Assembly: GCA_963556255.1 (NCBI GenBank)
Contig: OY744614.1
Span: 36,284,659-36,348,658, forward strand
DNA from: Allolobophora icterica
Taxonomy: Eukaryota > Annelida > Clitellata > Crassiclitellata > Lumbricidae
DNA: 64,000 nt
Direction of reading: 5' to 3'
The translations under genes were made by a program, and so were the position numbers. The notes under the pieces are model-generated. The model was not told the DNA's origin. It searched no databases and worked only from the letters and a program-made list of their open reading frames with translations. Positions 1 to 12,443 of the stretch are shown here, in pieces. How positions within the stretch are numbered: position 1 is the stretch's first letter; each line of letters begins with the position of its first letter.

Positions 1-810
1 AACAATCGCAGATAATCTCCGCCTCTTCTCATATTCTGGTAGTGCCAGTCACACGCCTGAAAAAGGAGGAGGGCGACGCCAATCCTCTTTGTTATGACAC
101 AGCGTCATTAAATAGAAACTAACCAACCGCAGAACTTGTGCACTGAATATACTTGGTCACATGCCCTCATAGAAAAAGGCCAAAAAGGCCAAGGAGAGCT
201 AAATACAAAAAGGAGCTTTTCCAGAAAGGCCAAACTACCATTGGCTAGAAAGGCTTCCAAATGCAAACCACAACAGCGCTAATGAACACAATCGAAATAT
301 ATAGTGCGTAAGTGAAAGAATTCCCGCTGTGACCGCTAGGTGGCGGTCTGCGGTCCGGTTGGACCATTTTCAAAGCGTCTCATCCCAATTACATTTCTCC
401 TTCTCATCGTCCGTCAGTCGCGAAAGGGAATATGTGCGGAGGGAAGGAAGGGAAAGGGGTGGAGGGGAAAGGGAAAGACGGAGCAGATGGACAGACGGGG
501 TCTAGGGTTTCTTGTTGTCATCGCGTAGGGTGGAGAGGGGCAACCACGACGTCGCAGATTAAACGGATTGGGGGAATTTGGGGGTAAAGTCCCCGTCGAC
601 TAATGGAGCGACGGGACAATGACCCGACGGGGTTTCAATCATTTAGCCCTTACGGGGCCATTGTTACGGGTTACAGTGATGGCCACTACTACCCCCTGCT
701 GCTGCTACTGTTAAATGGACAAGCGAATGACGTTGGGGAGTTTCACTTTTCCTCCATCTCCTCCTACTTCACTTCCTTGTATTACTGCGTTTGTTTGAAA
801 GATGCGCGCA
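1..810. other. unassigned sequence
   Basis: No gene is recognisable. Short A/G-rich direct repeats of the 'aaaggcc' type occur at about 175-240. Reading frames here are short and show no protein family features. Confidence 0.5.
333..344 (+). promoter_or_regulatory. CTCF-like core motif (candidate)
   Basis: CCGCTAGGTGGC differs at one position from the CTCF core CCASYAGRKGGC. It sits inside a short near-palindrome GACCGC...GCGGTC. Only motif resemblance supports it, and a single match is expected by chance in tens of kilobases. Confidence 0.2.
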
Positions 811-1290
811 TCCACACACGCACACAAATACACGCAAACACGTGCGCGCGCAGACACACACGCCCGTACACAGACACGTACACACACACGCACACGTCAC
901 ACACACATATACAAACACATATATGGAGAGATAGAGAGACAGATACGGAGACAGACAGACAGACACAGAGACAGAAGGACATACATAGAACAGAGACAGA
1001 CAGACAGAGACACACACAGAGACACACACAGAGACAGATAGACAGACACGGAGGCAGACAGACAGACACAGGGACAAACACGGAGACAGACAGACAGACA
1101 GATACAAAGACAGACAGACACGGAGACAGACAGACAGATACAAAGATAGACAGACACGGAGACAGACAGACAGATACACAAACTGACAGACACGGAGATA
1201 GACAGACACAGAGACAGACAGATTACACAGAGACAGACAGACACGGAGACAGTCAGCCAGACACAGAGACAGAGACAGAGGCCTATGCTG
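811..1290. repeat. compound microsatellite (CA)n then (GACA)n
   Basis: The array starts as imperfect (CA)n and passes into imperfect GACA/GAGACA repeats. Long reading frames on both strands here (Thr/Asp/Arg/Gln-rich or Cys/Val/Leu/Ser-rich) are products of the repeat and not genes. Confidence 0.95.
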
Positions 1291-1298
1291 CAAAGTAA

Positions 1299-2190
1299 AG
1301 AATTGACTCTGACTTATAACCATTGTCCATTGTATGCTGTTATAATAATATTATTATGTCCATAATTATGGAACAATGCTCAGGATTTAGAATGAGGCTG
1401 CATGACTGTATATTTGCACTAGAGCTTAAATGCACACGAATCGTCATATATGGTCCAGGGGCGGATCCAGGATTTGAAGTTAAGGTACACCAAATGTGTA
1501 CGCATGGTTCAGGGAATCACAATCAAAGAACAAATTTAGAGGCATATCTGTGTGCTTCTATATATATAGCCGTGTAAATACAATGGTTATTAGTTTTCTT
1601 CCACTGTATATATATATATATAGACGCAAGAACACATCATATAATTATATACACACACCTATTGACATTTAGAGAAGGGCTTTTAAAAATTAAATAGCGC
1701 GATATAATTCTATTTTTATGTCCATCAATGTGTCATATATAACAACAATTCTATTTATGTCTGTATATGTATAGTAACTAACATCATTCTATTTATTTGC
1801 CTGTCTAGATATATAGTATACATATATATATACGTAATATAGTAAATACATCATTCTATGCATATATATATATATATAAATAACGTATAATTGTGTGAAG
1901 CTATTAATAGGCATATGTATATGTGTGTATATATAAATATGTATATATATATATATGCAAGGTATTCGCCTATATATATATAATGACCCTTCTTCGGCAA
2001 TTTCATTGCGCGGGTGGTTTAGCAGGCGAACATATGATGATCGGCCATTTCCGCAATTCGTTCTGTGAGGTCTAACTCTAATATTTACGTATCTTCGTAT
2101 CTACAAAGGATCATAATTATATATAAGGCGTCCATATATATATCGTCGACAACTGACTATATATGCTTAGACCGTACAGGAACATATTTA
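1299..2190. other. AT-rich intergenic DNA with short TA tracts
   Basis: Repeated short (TA)n tracts, for example near 1603-1622, 1862-1880 and 1942-1960, lie in AT-rich DNA. At about 1455 the motif CAGGGGCGGATCCAG resembles the terminus of a hAT MITE found at 50930, so an eroded MITE end may be present. No gene is seen. Confidence 0.6.
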
Positions 2191-2194
2191 GCCC

Positions 2195-2450
2195 TCAAAA
2201 CACCACATTTACGCCGCAAAGGACAATGTTTAGACCCGCAAAGGACAATACTTAGGTCGCAAAGGACAATGTTTAGACCATTTACGCCACAAAGAACTAT
2301 CTTTATAGGCTACAAAGGATAGTGTTCAGGCCAAGAAGTAACATATTTATGCCACAAAGGACCATGCATCTTCAGGCCGTATATAGAGGACAAAGGTTAG
2401 GCCGCAAATGACCATTATGAGGCCGAAAAGGACCATATTTGGACCGCCGT
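2195..2450. repeat. degenerate minisatellite, about 20-25 bp unit
   Basis: Units resembling CGCAAAGGACAATGTTTAG recur with substitutions and spacer variation through the interval. The array is degenerate, so it is an old tandem repeat. Confidence 0.8.
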
Positions 2451-3247
2451 ATATATATAGATACTTGGCCTAACCAGCACGCCCACGACTCAACTACATA
2501 TGCATCTATATTTATATATATACCGGGTGGCCCATTAAAAACGTTCCCAAACTTTGTTAACCTGGCAATTAAACAATTTTAAATTAAATTGAATCATAGT
2601 ACATCAAACTAATCATAATTCATATTTGTACAACACAGCCAAAATTTAGCGCAAAATACTCAACAGTTTGAGAGAAATTGTTGTTAGAACTGTATGACTC
2701 ATGGTCACAATTTTGCACAGTTGTTTTATGATGACGTTTCACGCGAACAAATGTTTAATTGATCCTCCGCCTTCTCTTGTAACGACCCTTAAACGCTGTT
2801 TCCACTGTCCTATTGACTTCTGTATTTGTGTGTCGTCTAATAGAGACCATTTTGCATCGAAACTCCAGCAGATACCATTAATTTCTTAGAGAAACGACTA
2901 GTCTCATGATAAAGTCTTCTGGCGCAATTGAGGACTTTCGTTCATTGCTAGAGCCGTAAACGCGGCTATTCTATCTGTTAAGAGGTATTTCCAGTGTGAA
3001 ATCCTTCTCATCTGTAAAGACTATGTTCTTAATATAAGATTTTGAAAATCGAGTATACAGCGCACGACATCTAACATTGCGTTTCTTTTTAACGTCAGTT
3101 GTCAATCTTGTTTTTGGCATTCGTTTGTATGCCTTCAACTGCTTCTTAGAAAGAATTCTTTTTACTGAGCTACGTGAAATGTTCAGAGTGCTGGTCATTT
3201 TGCGCTGAGATTGATGTGTGCCAGGCGCATTTTCCTGCGATTGACAC

Positions 3248-4900
3248 CAGTGGCGTCGCCAGGGCTACGAGGTTGGGGGGGCAAGAAATACGTAACAAAA
3301 GCATTGCGAGCGCCGAAGGCGCGAAGCCGCGATTGCCGAAGGCAAGAAGCCCCTAACGACTAGGGGGTCTGGGGGAGCGTCGTGAGCTCCCCCAGCGGGG
3401 TCTGGGGCGGAGCCCCAGAAGCCGACGCAATTTTGAGCATTTGCTGCCAAATGGAGTACATTTTGGGCTCATTTTTACCTCCAATTTTTCAATGATGAGT
3501 TCGAAATAAAACTACCTAAACCATCTCGATCTGTGAAAAAATGTGACTATATTATATGTAAAGAAACTGAGATTTCAGATGTTAGAAATCATAACTGAAA
3601 ACTGATCCATTCCAGCGGGGTCTGGGGCGGAGCCCCAGAAGCCGACGCAATTTTAAGCATTTGATGCCAAATGGAGTACATTTTGGTCTCTTGTTTACCT
3701 CAAATTTTTCAACGATGATTTTTAATCGTAATCATAATCTCGAGGTTTCTAAGCGCCCACAAAAGCGAAGTCGCGGGAACCAGCTTATTCACGGGCGCTT
3801 ATTCAAATCAAAATCGATAGGCGTGGGGGTGAAATCGGTTCCAGGTCAAGATTCAAAAGGTCAATCAGGCAGTCAGGTGGGTGGTGTTTAGAATTGAATT
3901 GACATTCGCTATAGGCGAAAGAGGAGGAATCGAGATAGAAATTTTACTGCTTTACTGCATTTTACTGCTGCCACCTAGGGAGTGGAAGGCTGAGTCGACT
4001 TAGAGGGGCTTACGGGTATCGAACCCGACTATTCTATTCGTTCAGATATTTTAAGCCAGTGAAGAGATTTCAGGACAACAGTGATAAATCAAACCACCTA
4101 AAATTCCTAAATCATCTCGATCAGTGAAAAAATGTGACTATATTTAGCCTACGTGAGGAAACCGAGACTTTAGGTGTTAGAAGTGAATCAAAATTTAAAA
4201 AGTCATCTATTCACATTGCACTATGACTAGGAATGCAGCGCAGCGCGCTGTCGTACAAAAGTCCTGTTATAGCGCGCTATAAATCTTTAGTTGTATTGTA
4301 TTGTATAGAAGACACTGACCGTCTTATCCGCATATGACTCAGCATAGAAGCCTGTCTTTGTATCTAACACCTTGTAGCGACCTGCAAGCCGGCGAATTCG
4401 TGCAGCTTTCACACTAGCTTGCTATGCCACGCACCCTTGTAATGGCATGCTTCTGAGGGGCCTATGCCCAAATTTATCCAGCTGCGTGGTGACCTGGTTT
4501 GACCCAGCCGGGTCATCTCAGCCACCCCAGCGGGTCATCTCAGCCACAATCCTCCTCTATCCGCCTCCTCCTCCTCTGTGCCTTCGCTGCTTCCATACAA
4601 GGCCCTGCTCCCTCACTCACGCCTAACTGCCACAACACAGCGCAGCCAATCTGCTAGCCAATTTCTTACAGCGCTCCGCACCAACTTCAACTGTAAGAAT
4701 GTACTGTATTTCCATCTCCTTGATCTACGGTGCAACAGCTCTTTGGATATTTTCAAACCTAATGGAAAGACATGTCCAACCACATAAGGGTACCCCCCCA
4801 AAAAAAAAACTCAACGGATTTGCACGAATCCCACGACCCAGCCTGGGCATGGATGGGGGGGCAGCTGCCCCCCCTTGCCCCCCCCGTGGCGACGCTAATG
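3248..4900. mobile_element. hAT-like non-autonomous element inserted in the mariner transposase
   Basis: Flanked by an exact 8-bp direct repeat ATTGACAC (3240-3247 and 4901-4908), the hAT hallmark. Termini are CAGTGGCGTCGCCA on the left and, as reverse complement of the right end, CATTAGCGTCGCCA. No transposase frame is seen inside. An internal direct repeat of roughly 100 bp (about 3394-3490 and 3614-3720), including CTGGGGCGGAGCCCCAG, suggests internal rearrangement. A tRNA-derived SINE fragment lies at 3958-4036. Confidence 0.85.
3958..4036 (-). mobile_element. SINE fragment, same family as 39270-39420
   Basis: On the minus strand GGGTTCGATACCCG (a B-box match) is followed by a segment almost identical to the SINE at 39340-39410, ending in a CAGCAGTAAA tail. 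The A-box half is absent, so this is 5'-truncated. Confidence 0.65.
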
Positions 4901-5458
4901 ATTGACACAACTGCTCTACACTCTCAGTCGTTGCAGTTGTTGGACGACCACTTCCAGGCTTGCGAGCAACGCTACCAGTTTCAATAAGCTTATTAATGAC
5001 TCGGTTTATGCTTTGTCTTGACCAGTTTTAACGCGGATATTCCTGAACGATTCGCTTGCCTCGCCAACCCTTCTCCTCAAATGATATCTTAATAACAGCG
5101 AGATCATCATTTGAAAACACCATGTTTTAATGTTTACTACTTCGAGGACTAGTTTAATCAAGATGCTCTCGTTACTTCGCGGCGAAATAAATGACGTAGT
5201 TTTGTGCAAAATTTGTAAACAGGTATGACGTCATAACCTTGCCGCAGGGTGTGACATAATAAACGTACTCTCTTGAAATGTGACATTTGTGCACAGAAAT
5301 AATTGCTTAACATTTTGGTATAAATTAAAATTCGATATCTCTGAAATTAGATTTTTGCCAGGTTAACAAAGTTTGGGAACGTTTTTAATGGGCCACCCGG
5401 TATATATGTCTATAATGTACAAACATGTATATGTATATATATAGACCCTATATATATA

Positions 5459-6075
5459 TAATCTTTTTACTGCTGACCTGGTCCTCTTCTTGCGGCTGAG
5501 TCTGTTCGTAGCCAATTATACGCCGATGACCTTCAGGCCTATGTCCACTGCCCTGCGGTCCAGGCTGCTGCTGCAGCAGGAATGATGAGCCTGCAGGCAA
5601 CTGAGACCCTGCGTGCTTGGATGTCATCGAAACGCTTCCGCTCAATTCGGCCAAGACTCAGCTAATCTGGCTTGGCACCCGTCAGCAGCTCGCAAAGATA
5701 GACTTTGAATCCCTTGCCAAGGAATACCCGCATTTTACCTTCTAGATTTGAGGGCTTGCCCTCCCCCCCCCCCTACCTCCGAGAACTTTGCAGCTCCACT
5801 GTGGCTGTCCAGCGTCGTGGTTCACTTCGCTCTGCAGCACAGGCTGAGCTCCTTGTCCCCCGCGCACGGACTGTTATCCGGCAACACCGTGCCTTCTCTG
5901 TCTCTGGCCCAGCGACCTGGAATGGGCTCCCAGTAGCGCTGCGCCTGACCCCGATTGATTGTTCTTCCCTGTTCCACTCTTGCCTTAAAACTGTCTTGTT
6001 TGACCGGGGTTGGACTGGGAGCGCTCCTGAGTAGATAACCTTGAAGAGGCGCTATACAAAACCTCTGTAATGATA
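5459..6075 (+). pseudogene. LINE reverse-transcriptase fragment with 3' tail
   Basis: Plus-strand reading gives QLYADDLQAYVHC, the reverse transcriptase catalytic YADD block (near 5514), then in another frame LNSAKTQLIWLGTRQQLAKI, as in Jockey/CR1-type LINEs. A jump leads to the C-terminal block (5780-6034) with ELLVPRARTVIRQHRAFSV, WNGLP and LKTVLF, ending at a natural-looking stop at 6032. The untranslated tail contains GAGGCGCTATACAAA, shared with the LINE-like tail at 44090. At least one frameshift (near 5640) and an internal deletion show it is dead. The following (TACA)n array probably grew from the LINE tail. Confidence 0.85.
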
Positions 6076-6089
6076 ATATTTTATAATAT

Positions 6090-6875
<786 letters not shown>

Positions 6876-6879
6876 GAGA

Positions 6880-7960
6880 GGCGTTCGTTTATACGTGCAC
6901 CTGTATTGTTAATTTGTCATGAACTTCTGTGAAGAGTATTAAATCTTTCTCTTTCAAGCAGATTATAGTGCAAACATAAATTGAAGAGATTATTTCTGGA
7001 CGAAAGATACATGCTATGAACATCCGATACACGTTATTTTGGACAAGCATTTTAACTTCTATTACATTTATATATAGATATCTAGGTCTAAATACACGCA
7101 AACGTTATCCGGCCTGAACTATAAATATTCCTAAGTGTAACGAAGATATAAATGGCGAGTTATTCTTGGAGGATAACCATTAAAGAATGTCTGTCTTTGC
7201 ACGAGTCATCATTATCGAGGCAGTTTCATTATTAGGCTGACTCGACTCGACTCGCATGTGAAAACCCACGAACCAAACAACTTACATCGCTTGCAACTCG
7301 AGCATTATTAGGGCCTATAAGTGATAATTATGTCATTACATTAATTCACTTTGACTATATGACAGAATTATTTTAACAGCACTTACAGAATTAGTAATAA
7401 TATCGCCCGTGAATACTGTCCATTAATATTTTTTGCAACGGCTAAATGTCAAATAGCGATGTTGCTATTATTGATGGCTAATCGAGGATTAATTCGGAAT
7501 ATATATATATGTATGTTTTGCGCTCACCTGTTGACGATCTATTATCTGTAAGAGCGGGCGATATCTAGATCGAAAGCGATGCTATTGTAGGTTATAAGCT
7601 GCTGCTGCAGTATCATTGTTATTGTTATTGTCACTATTATTATTGTTGTTATTATTACTATTATTATTATACTATTATTATACTATTATTATGGTAATTA
7701 TTATTCATGTTCTTGAACAGCTTGTGTAAATCTTGTTGCAGGGTCATTGTCTTTCAAACAATTAGTCAGACGAATGGATTGTAACCTGACGGCTGCATGC
7801 GTGGTGAACGAAGTAACAGATTCACATTTGGCGTGACTGTTATAAAGTTTTCGTAACAGTATTTAAACTTTGTTATGTCTTTATTATGCATTCGTTAAGT
7901 CCCCCTCCTCCTATCTATCTAGTAACCAGGCGTCTGTCCATGATGCTGAGCCAAGAATGG
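6880..7960. other. unassigned AT-rich DNA with a short (ATT)n stretch
   Basis: No coding exon or known repeat is recognised. An imperfect ATT/GTT trinucleotide tract lies at about 7613-7695. Confidence 0.5.
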
Positions 7961-7974
7961 TGAGCAAAAGACTT

Positions 7975-8100
7975 GCTGAAAGTCCCTACAGAAGGAAAGC
8001 TCGAACCCGTATACACACACATGTGCACACTTCCAGGACTTCCTTCGTAACAATGCGAGCGCTCAACCAATTGGCTACAGCGTCCTTTGCCATGGTAGTA
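7975..8100 (-). mobile_element. tRNA-derived SINE (candidate)
   Basis: On the minus strand TTGGTTGAGCGC (8070-8059) resembles a Pol III A box and GGGTTCGAGC (8007-7998) a B box. The sequence between is too divergent to be a tRNA gene. Confidence 0.55.
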
Positions 8101-8559
8101 TACAGTATTAGGCTACATTTGGCTGATATTTTAACCTATAAATGGTCTTGACGTAAGTGAGGTCTGGCTCAGAGCTCCATCCGTTAACATCCTCAGAAAT
8201 AACTTTGAAGTAAGTTTCAATAGAGACTTTTCAAAAGTTTAATTATTATTTACTGGACAATAAGTAAGTGACCGCGGAAGGCGCTTGAAATTGCGGCTCT
8301 CATTACCAACATTTAGTTTTCAATCTGCATACTGTATACCAGCCTGACTCATCATTGTGAACATTTCTTTCACTCTTTAACTTTTATCTACTAAATTTTA
8401 TATATTTAACCTATTATTTCATTATATCTATTTATTTATTTATAATTGTTTTTTTACCCTATAAGGTGATATGAACCCAAGAGTTATTGCAAAGCTCGGT
8501 CAGGATAAGAGATAATAGTCTAAGAATAAGAAGAGCAGTCCCTTCAGCTATAGCCCTGA

Positions 8560-8930
8560 GCCAACCACGGGTATGAAGTGTTAGCGACTTCATTTTCTCA
8601 GTCTCAGCTAATGAGGCCGGGTGGCCGTCTCATCTTTCCACCGACATGTATACGGACAATATAATCATTATAGCTGAGTTGGCTAGGGGCACAGGTGAAG
8701 CAGAAATCTTGAACCATACTTATCCCCAGTCAGGGTGAGAATTGTCGGGGGGTTGGGAGGGTTTAACCCCCCAGTCTTTCTTAGGACACCACAGTAAAGT
8801 CTTCATTGCACACCCAAACTCCACGTAAATCAATGTCTAACCCCCCGTCTTTTTGCTACAATTCTCATACTGTCCCCAGTGGGGATTTAAATCGATTGAC
8901 GCAAACCACTACACCATCGATCACCCCCTA
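8560..8930 (-). mobile_element. tRNA-derived SINE carrying a MITE
   Basis: The minus-strand head has TGGTGTAGTGG (8916-8906), a perfect A-box type sequence, and an approximate B box CGATTTAAATCCCC. The body toward 8560 is closely similar to 47455-47650, including the block with TCATTTTCT(C/T)(A/G)GTCTCAGC. A hAT MITE at 8731-8872 interrupts it. Confidence 0.7.
8731..8872. mobile_element. hAT MITE, 142 bp
   Basis: Ends are CAGGGTGAGAATTGT and, as reverse complement, CAGTATGAGAATTGT. An exact 8-bp direct repeat TCCCCAGT flanks it (8723-8730, 8873-8880). A relative lies at about 29134-29492. Confidence 0.88.
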
Positions 8931-8934
8931 ATAC

Positions 8935-9382
8935 ATCTAAACCTATATATATAGTATATTAGACTCGTTAGAATTTATTATTGTTGTTATTTTTTACTTA
9001 TTATTTATAACACACTCATTGTGCTCCTATTGCACTCGATTGGTGACTTTCCTGATATACAGTACTGTTTCCTCTACGAATATGTGTTGATTTATATAGC
9101 GCAGTTCCGGACTTGTCTAATTAGCACTGTGTTTACACTGGTCTCCCATTGACAGGCTCTCGCCCGTCCTGCCTTAATTACGGGGCTCGTAATTGGCGCC
9201 GTTAACGCCCCTCAACGGTCGCGGTTTGTCCTGCCTGTCTGGTGACCCCCGTGTCCGGCAACGGTGGGAGGGGATCACTGCCGGTTGCTTGGTTGGATGT
9301 GTGTGCGTGTCTGCGCTCATCGATAAACGCTTTATTGAAACATCCCAAATCTATGGGGCGCGACAACTGCATGGACTAGTGG

Positions 9383-9425
<43 letters not shown>
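8935..9425. other. unassigned sequence ending in a (TA)n tract
   Basis: Contains the recurrent 'TTTATATAGCGC' motif (about 9090) seen at several other sites in the window. A (TA)n tract at about 9389-9425 is the target of the LTR element. No gene is seen. Confidence 0.5.
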
Positions 9426-9429
<4 letters not shown>

Positions 9430-9911
9430 ACGGCCGGGAGATGTAACATAAACTAATTAACAAATAAGAACGAAGAAATGTGATATTTTCAAAGTTTATA
9501 TATAAAATCTAGGGGTATTTAACATTATACAATAAATTCAAGCTTAACGTAAAAGGTATACCAAACAGAAGTTGACGACATGGAACGTCCACGAAACCAG
9601 CGTCCACAGCACAACCGAACAGAGAACACCCGTCAACAGCACGAGGTGAAAAACGTTTCAACGTAACGGCCTGGTTCCAGCGGATACCAGTTACAGCAAC
9701 AACCTACTAACTTCACCAGCTACAGAGTTGGCCGTCATTTAGACACAACCTGAGCACAACTTAAGAAAAGCTCAACACTTAACTACATACAATCGAGAGT
9801 TGGACTCTAGCTTATTCTAAACGACCAACCTCTTCAGCGCCTAAGAACAGACTGTCCTCCTGTACACAGGTCACCGCCCCCTAAGACTACGTTAAGGGAT
9901 GGACCACAACA
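9426..9911 (-). repeat. 3' LTR of the retrotransposon
   Basis: 486 bp, no mismatch found against the copy at 12460-12945. In element orientation it starts TGTTGTGGTCC and ends CCGGCCGTAACA. Confidence 0.95.
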
Positions 9912-9912
9912 T

Positions 9913-9925
9913 ATCCCTCCCCATA
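9913..9925 (-). other. polypurine tract (plus-strand primer)
   Basis: On the minus strand ATGGGGAGGGATA lies directly before the 3' LTR, the usual place and composition of the second-strand DNA primer in LTR elements. Confidence 0.75.
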
Positions 9926-10025
9926 AACGAGAGGACACCTATGGTTTCCGACCACAGAACGTTCGACAAGTCACAGCAAATCGAGGATACTAAATGTCAG
10001 TAAACACAATCATGACTAACAAAAC

Positions 10026-12068
10026 CTAACCAAGCAAACCTAAAAAAGAAATAACCCCCAACGAACAAGAAACACCCAATGGCGAATCACTCGTCGGTTG
10101 AGTCCAAGATCCTGAGCGACGTGCAGCAATCTCCTTCGACGAACAAAGGCCAATTCCCAGAATGGAACGCGACTGTCCCACACCAACATAGGCAATTGAC
10201 GAGACCAACGGTCCACGTAAACGTCGAGAAGCGTAGTCGGTCGCTACAACAACCTTCCTCGGTCGTGTCACGTACGCGAAGTGCCAGCACACGCACTCGT
10301 GCAACGCGGTAGAAATGACACCATCGTCCGGAAGTGGCGTATCACCAGCGTAGCCGCATAGCGTCGTCACAAGTAACACCAGTGCTACGATCTTCGTCGA
10401 AGCAGCAGAAGATCGCTTCGAAACTCGTAGTCTCTTCCTCCGTCGGCATCCACCAACCCGATCCACAACAGAACATCTCTGCAAGTACACTCTTACAGCA
10501 TCCTTAGAGTCATTACAACACTTCACAAGACGACAAATAACTGTTTCGGAAGAACCATTTTCCTCAACACACAAAACCTCTTGCTTCACAACTAATCCAA
10601 CTGCTGCACACAGATACTCACGATGCATGTACACCGAAAACCACTGACACACAGACATTATTGTACACGATATGCCACTGCCTTGGAACTCAGTCCAACT
10701 AAATGAAAGGCAACAGGCAAGCCAATGCGCATGTAGTGAATCATTCGCCAAAAGCAGAGTACCACAACTCAACGTTACTGATAACTCAAAGCATTCACTC
10801 ATAACACAAACCTCTCGAGTCAAATGCATCTCTTGCAATAACAAAACATTCTGTGACTCAGAGTCTTGAAACACAGGCAAAGTCTCTCCTGCCAAACTCA
10901 ATTCATATACATTCGTCGTGCATTCACAAATCAAATCATTCGGATGCAAAGTTACTGTCAAACTCTGTCTATCCTGAACACATCCATGAGGCACAAACAC
11001 ATTCTCATTCACCTCATTCACACTATGAACGAAATTCTCCTCACTGTTCACAGTCGAGTCAACCTCTAAATCCTTCGAAATACCACCAAGAGACTCATTC
11101 AAAATACCCTTGAACAATTCACAGTCATTCAGGTCATTGATCACCAACTCACTCGTCTCATCACTTGCAAATAAAGTCGTCAAATCATACTCATCGACTG
11201 GCGCAACATCATCCTCGTTGTCGTCGTCGTCGTCAACCAAGCGAGCGAAATCGACCGACGACACACCTTCACCAACATCCGAAGCGTTTGCCTTTGACTC
11301 ACCAAAAAAATCACGAGTATTAGAAAACACATTTACAAATTCAACGCAACCAGAATACCTGCACACATTAATCTCATCCGTTTCAGTGAACAGACTCGAT
11401 AAATCACCATCATTAACATCCGAGGGACATTTCTTTGACTCAAACAAATCATCAGTATTCGAAAACACATTTACAAATTCAACACATCCCGAATACCTGC
11501 ACACATTAACCTCATTCGTTTCAGTGAACAAAGTCGACAAATCAACTTCATCCAGTCTCGTATCGTCACAGTCATCAATTCCCACAGACTCTGTGTACAA
11601 ACTATCCGAAATATTTAGTGACACACCCCTCTTTGTTTCCAACTTTTCCTGTTCTTCGAATTGCTTTCCTACTTCAACTTGAACCCATAATTTCCTTTCC
11701 TCAGCCTCAACTAACTCATTCTTTCCCAACATCTCTGCCTCTATTTTAAGCTTAGCCAACGTAAACTCCCGCTCACTCTGCTCTTTTCTCACAAGCCTAT
11801 CTGCTTCCGCCTTTTTCTTCCTCAAAAGTCTTTCAACGTCTTCCTTTTCTTTCTTTGCCTGTAGCTGAAGCTTCTTACATTTTACTCTCCACTCTACCTC
11901 CCCGTACTTCACCGGGGACATATTCTCAATTAACATTTTCTGTAACTGAACCTTGTTTAGACCTTTACATTCCAATCCTACACGTCCCAATTCCTCTCTT
12001 AACTCGTCCACATTCATCTCCAACATATCTTCTAGCACTAACGTTTTAGCTGCTACAGAAGTCTCCAT
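10026..12068 (-). CDS. gag-like ORF of the LTR retrotransposon, 680 codons
   Basis: The only long ORF of the element. Start ATG is 12068, about 390 nt downstream of the primer site; the stop is 115 nt before the 3' LTR. Residues about 17-50 look like a SAP-type helical motif, residues about 58-150 form a charged, Lys/Glu-rich likely coiled coil. Two near-identical 38-residue blocks (about 176-213 and 222-259, 46-residue period, both containing NVCRYSGCVEFVNVFSNT) follow, then an acidic stretch (about 278-292) and a third partial copy (YDLTTLF). A hydrophobic run STKIVALVLLVTTLCG occurs late. I see no zinc knuckle, capsid signature, D(S/T)G protease or polymerase motif, so 'gag-like' rests on position and the N-terminal architecture. 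The C-terminal third may be a fortuitous read-through. Confidence 0.7.
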   Translation of the reverse strand: METSVAAKTLVLEDMLEMNVDELREELGRVGLECKGLNKVQLQKMLIENMSPVKYGEVEWRVKCKKLQLQAKKEKEDVERLLRKKKAEADRLVRKEQSEREFTLAKLKIEAEMLGKNELVEAEERKLWVQVEVGKQFEEQEKLETKRGVSLNISDSLYTESVGIDDCDDTRLDEVDLSTLFTETNEVNVCRYSGCVEFVNVFSNTDDLFESKKCPSDVNDGDLSSLFTETDEINVCRYSGCVEFVNVFSNTRDFFGESKANASDVGEGVSSVDFARLVDDDDDNEDDVAPVDEYDLTTLFASDETSELVINDLNDCELFKGILNESLGGISKDLEVDSTVNSEENFVHSVNEVNENVFVPHGCVQDRQSLTVTLHPNDLICECTTNVYELSLAGETLPVFQDSESQNVLLLQEMHLTREVCVMSECFELSVTLSCGTLLLANDSLHAHWLACCLSFSWTEFQGSGISCTIMSVCQWFSVYMHREYLCAAVGLVVKQEVLCVEENGSSETVICRLVKCCNDSKDAVRVYLQRCSVVDRVGGCRRRKRLRVSKRSSAASTKIVALVLLVTTLCGYAGDTPLPDDGVISTALHECVCWHFAYVTRPRKVVVATDYASRRLRGPLVSSIAYVGVGQSRSILGIGLCSSKEIAARRSGSWTQPTSDSPLGVSCSLGVISFLGLLG

Positions 12069-12443
12069 TGTTTAATTTCCAATTTCAATCAATTTTGGAA
12101 CCCCACTTATCGAAACTCTGAAACGGAAACGCCCCTTTTTCAAAACTCAACTTTCAAAACTTCAAAACGGAGTATCGAATTCAAAATTCGCACTTTCAAA
12201 ATTTCCATACGGACTACAACAATTTCAAAACCGACTATCACAATTCGAAATTCTTCTATTCAAAATTCACAAATTCCATACTATAAACTCCACACTCCAA
12301 ATTCAATTTCCAAATTTCAAATTGCTTTGAGACGAAAACGCCCCCTTTTCAAAACTCAAAAATTCTACAGCGAAACTTTAGAGAAAAATACTGAAATTTT
12401 CCTTTTGAAGACGGACGAACATAGAAACGGACGAACATAGAAA

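Larger units (their letters stand above)
2755..5123 (-). pseudogene. Tc1/mariner transposase pseudogene, split by hAT insertion
   Basis: Reading minus from ATG at 5123, the N-terminal part shows a helix-turn-helix with the segment SINRVINKLIETGSVARKPG followed by GRPTTA, typical of Tc1/mariner DNA-binding domains. There is an in-frame TAA at 5030-5028 (about codon 32). The frame is broken at 4901 by the hAT element and resumes at 3247 with a second HTH-like helix (ISRSSVKRIL) and the FTDEKDF block that carries the first catalytic aspartate (near 3010). Another stop follows the block ending IPLNR. The region that should hold the second and third catalytic acidic residues is missing. The protein is dead; only the termini could be mobilised in trans. 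Confidence 0.85.
2523..5400 (-). mobile_element. decayed Tc1/mariner-like DNA transposon
   Basis: The ends are a perfect 46-bp terminal inverted repeat beginning CCGGGTGGCCCATTAAAAAC. A TA dinucleotide flanks each side (2521-2522 and 5401-5402), the target duplication of the Tc1/mariner (IS630) superfamily. The interior holds a broken transposase reading on the minus strand, itself interrupted by a hAT-like element at 3248-4900. Without that insertion the element is about 1.2 kb. It cannot be autonomous because its transposase carries stops and lacks the C-terminal catalytic part. Confidence 0.92.

Noticed and set aside
603..1323. 231- and 184-codon frames on opposite strands
   Set aside because: They are translations of the (CA)n/(GACA)n microsatellite.
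11110..11682. 190-codon plus-strand frame inside the LTR element
   Set aside because: Shadow antisense to the 680-codon ORF; the primer site and polypurine tract fix the element orientation as minus.
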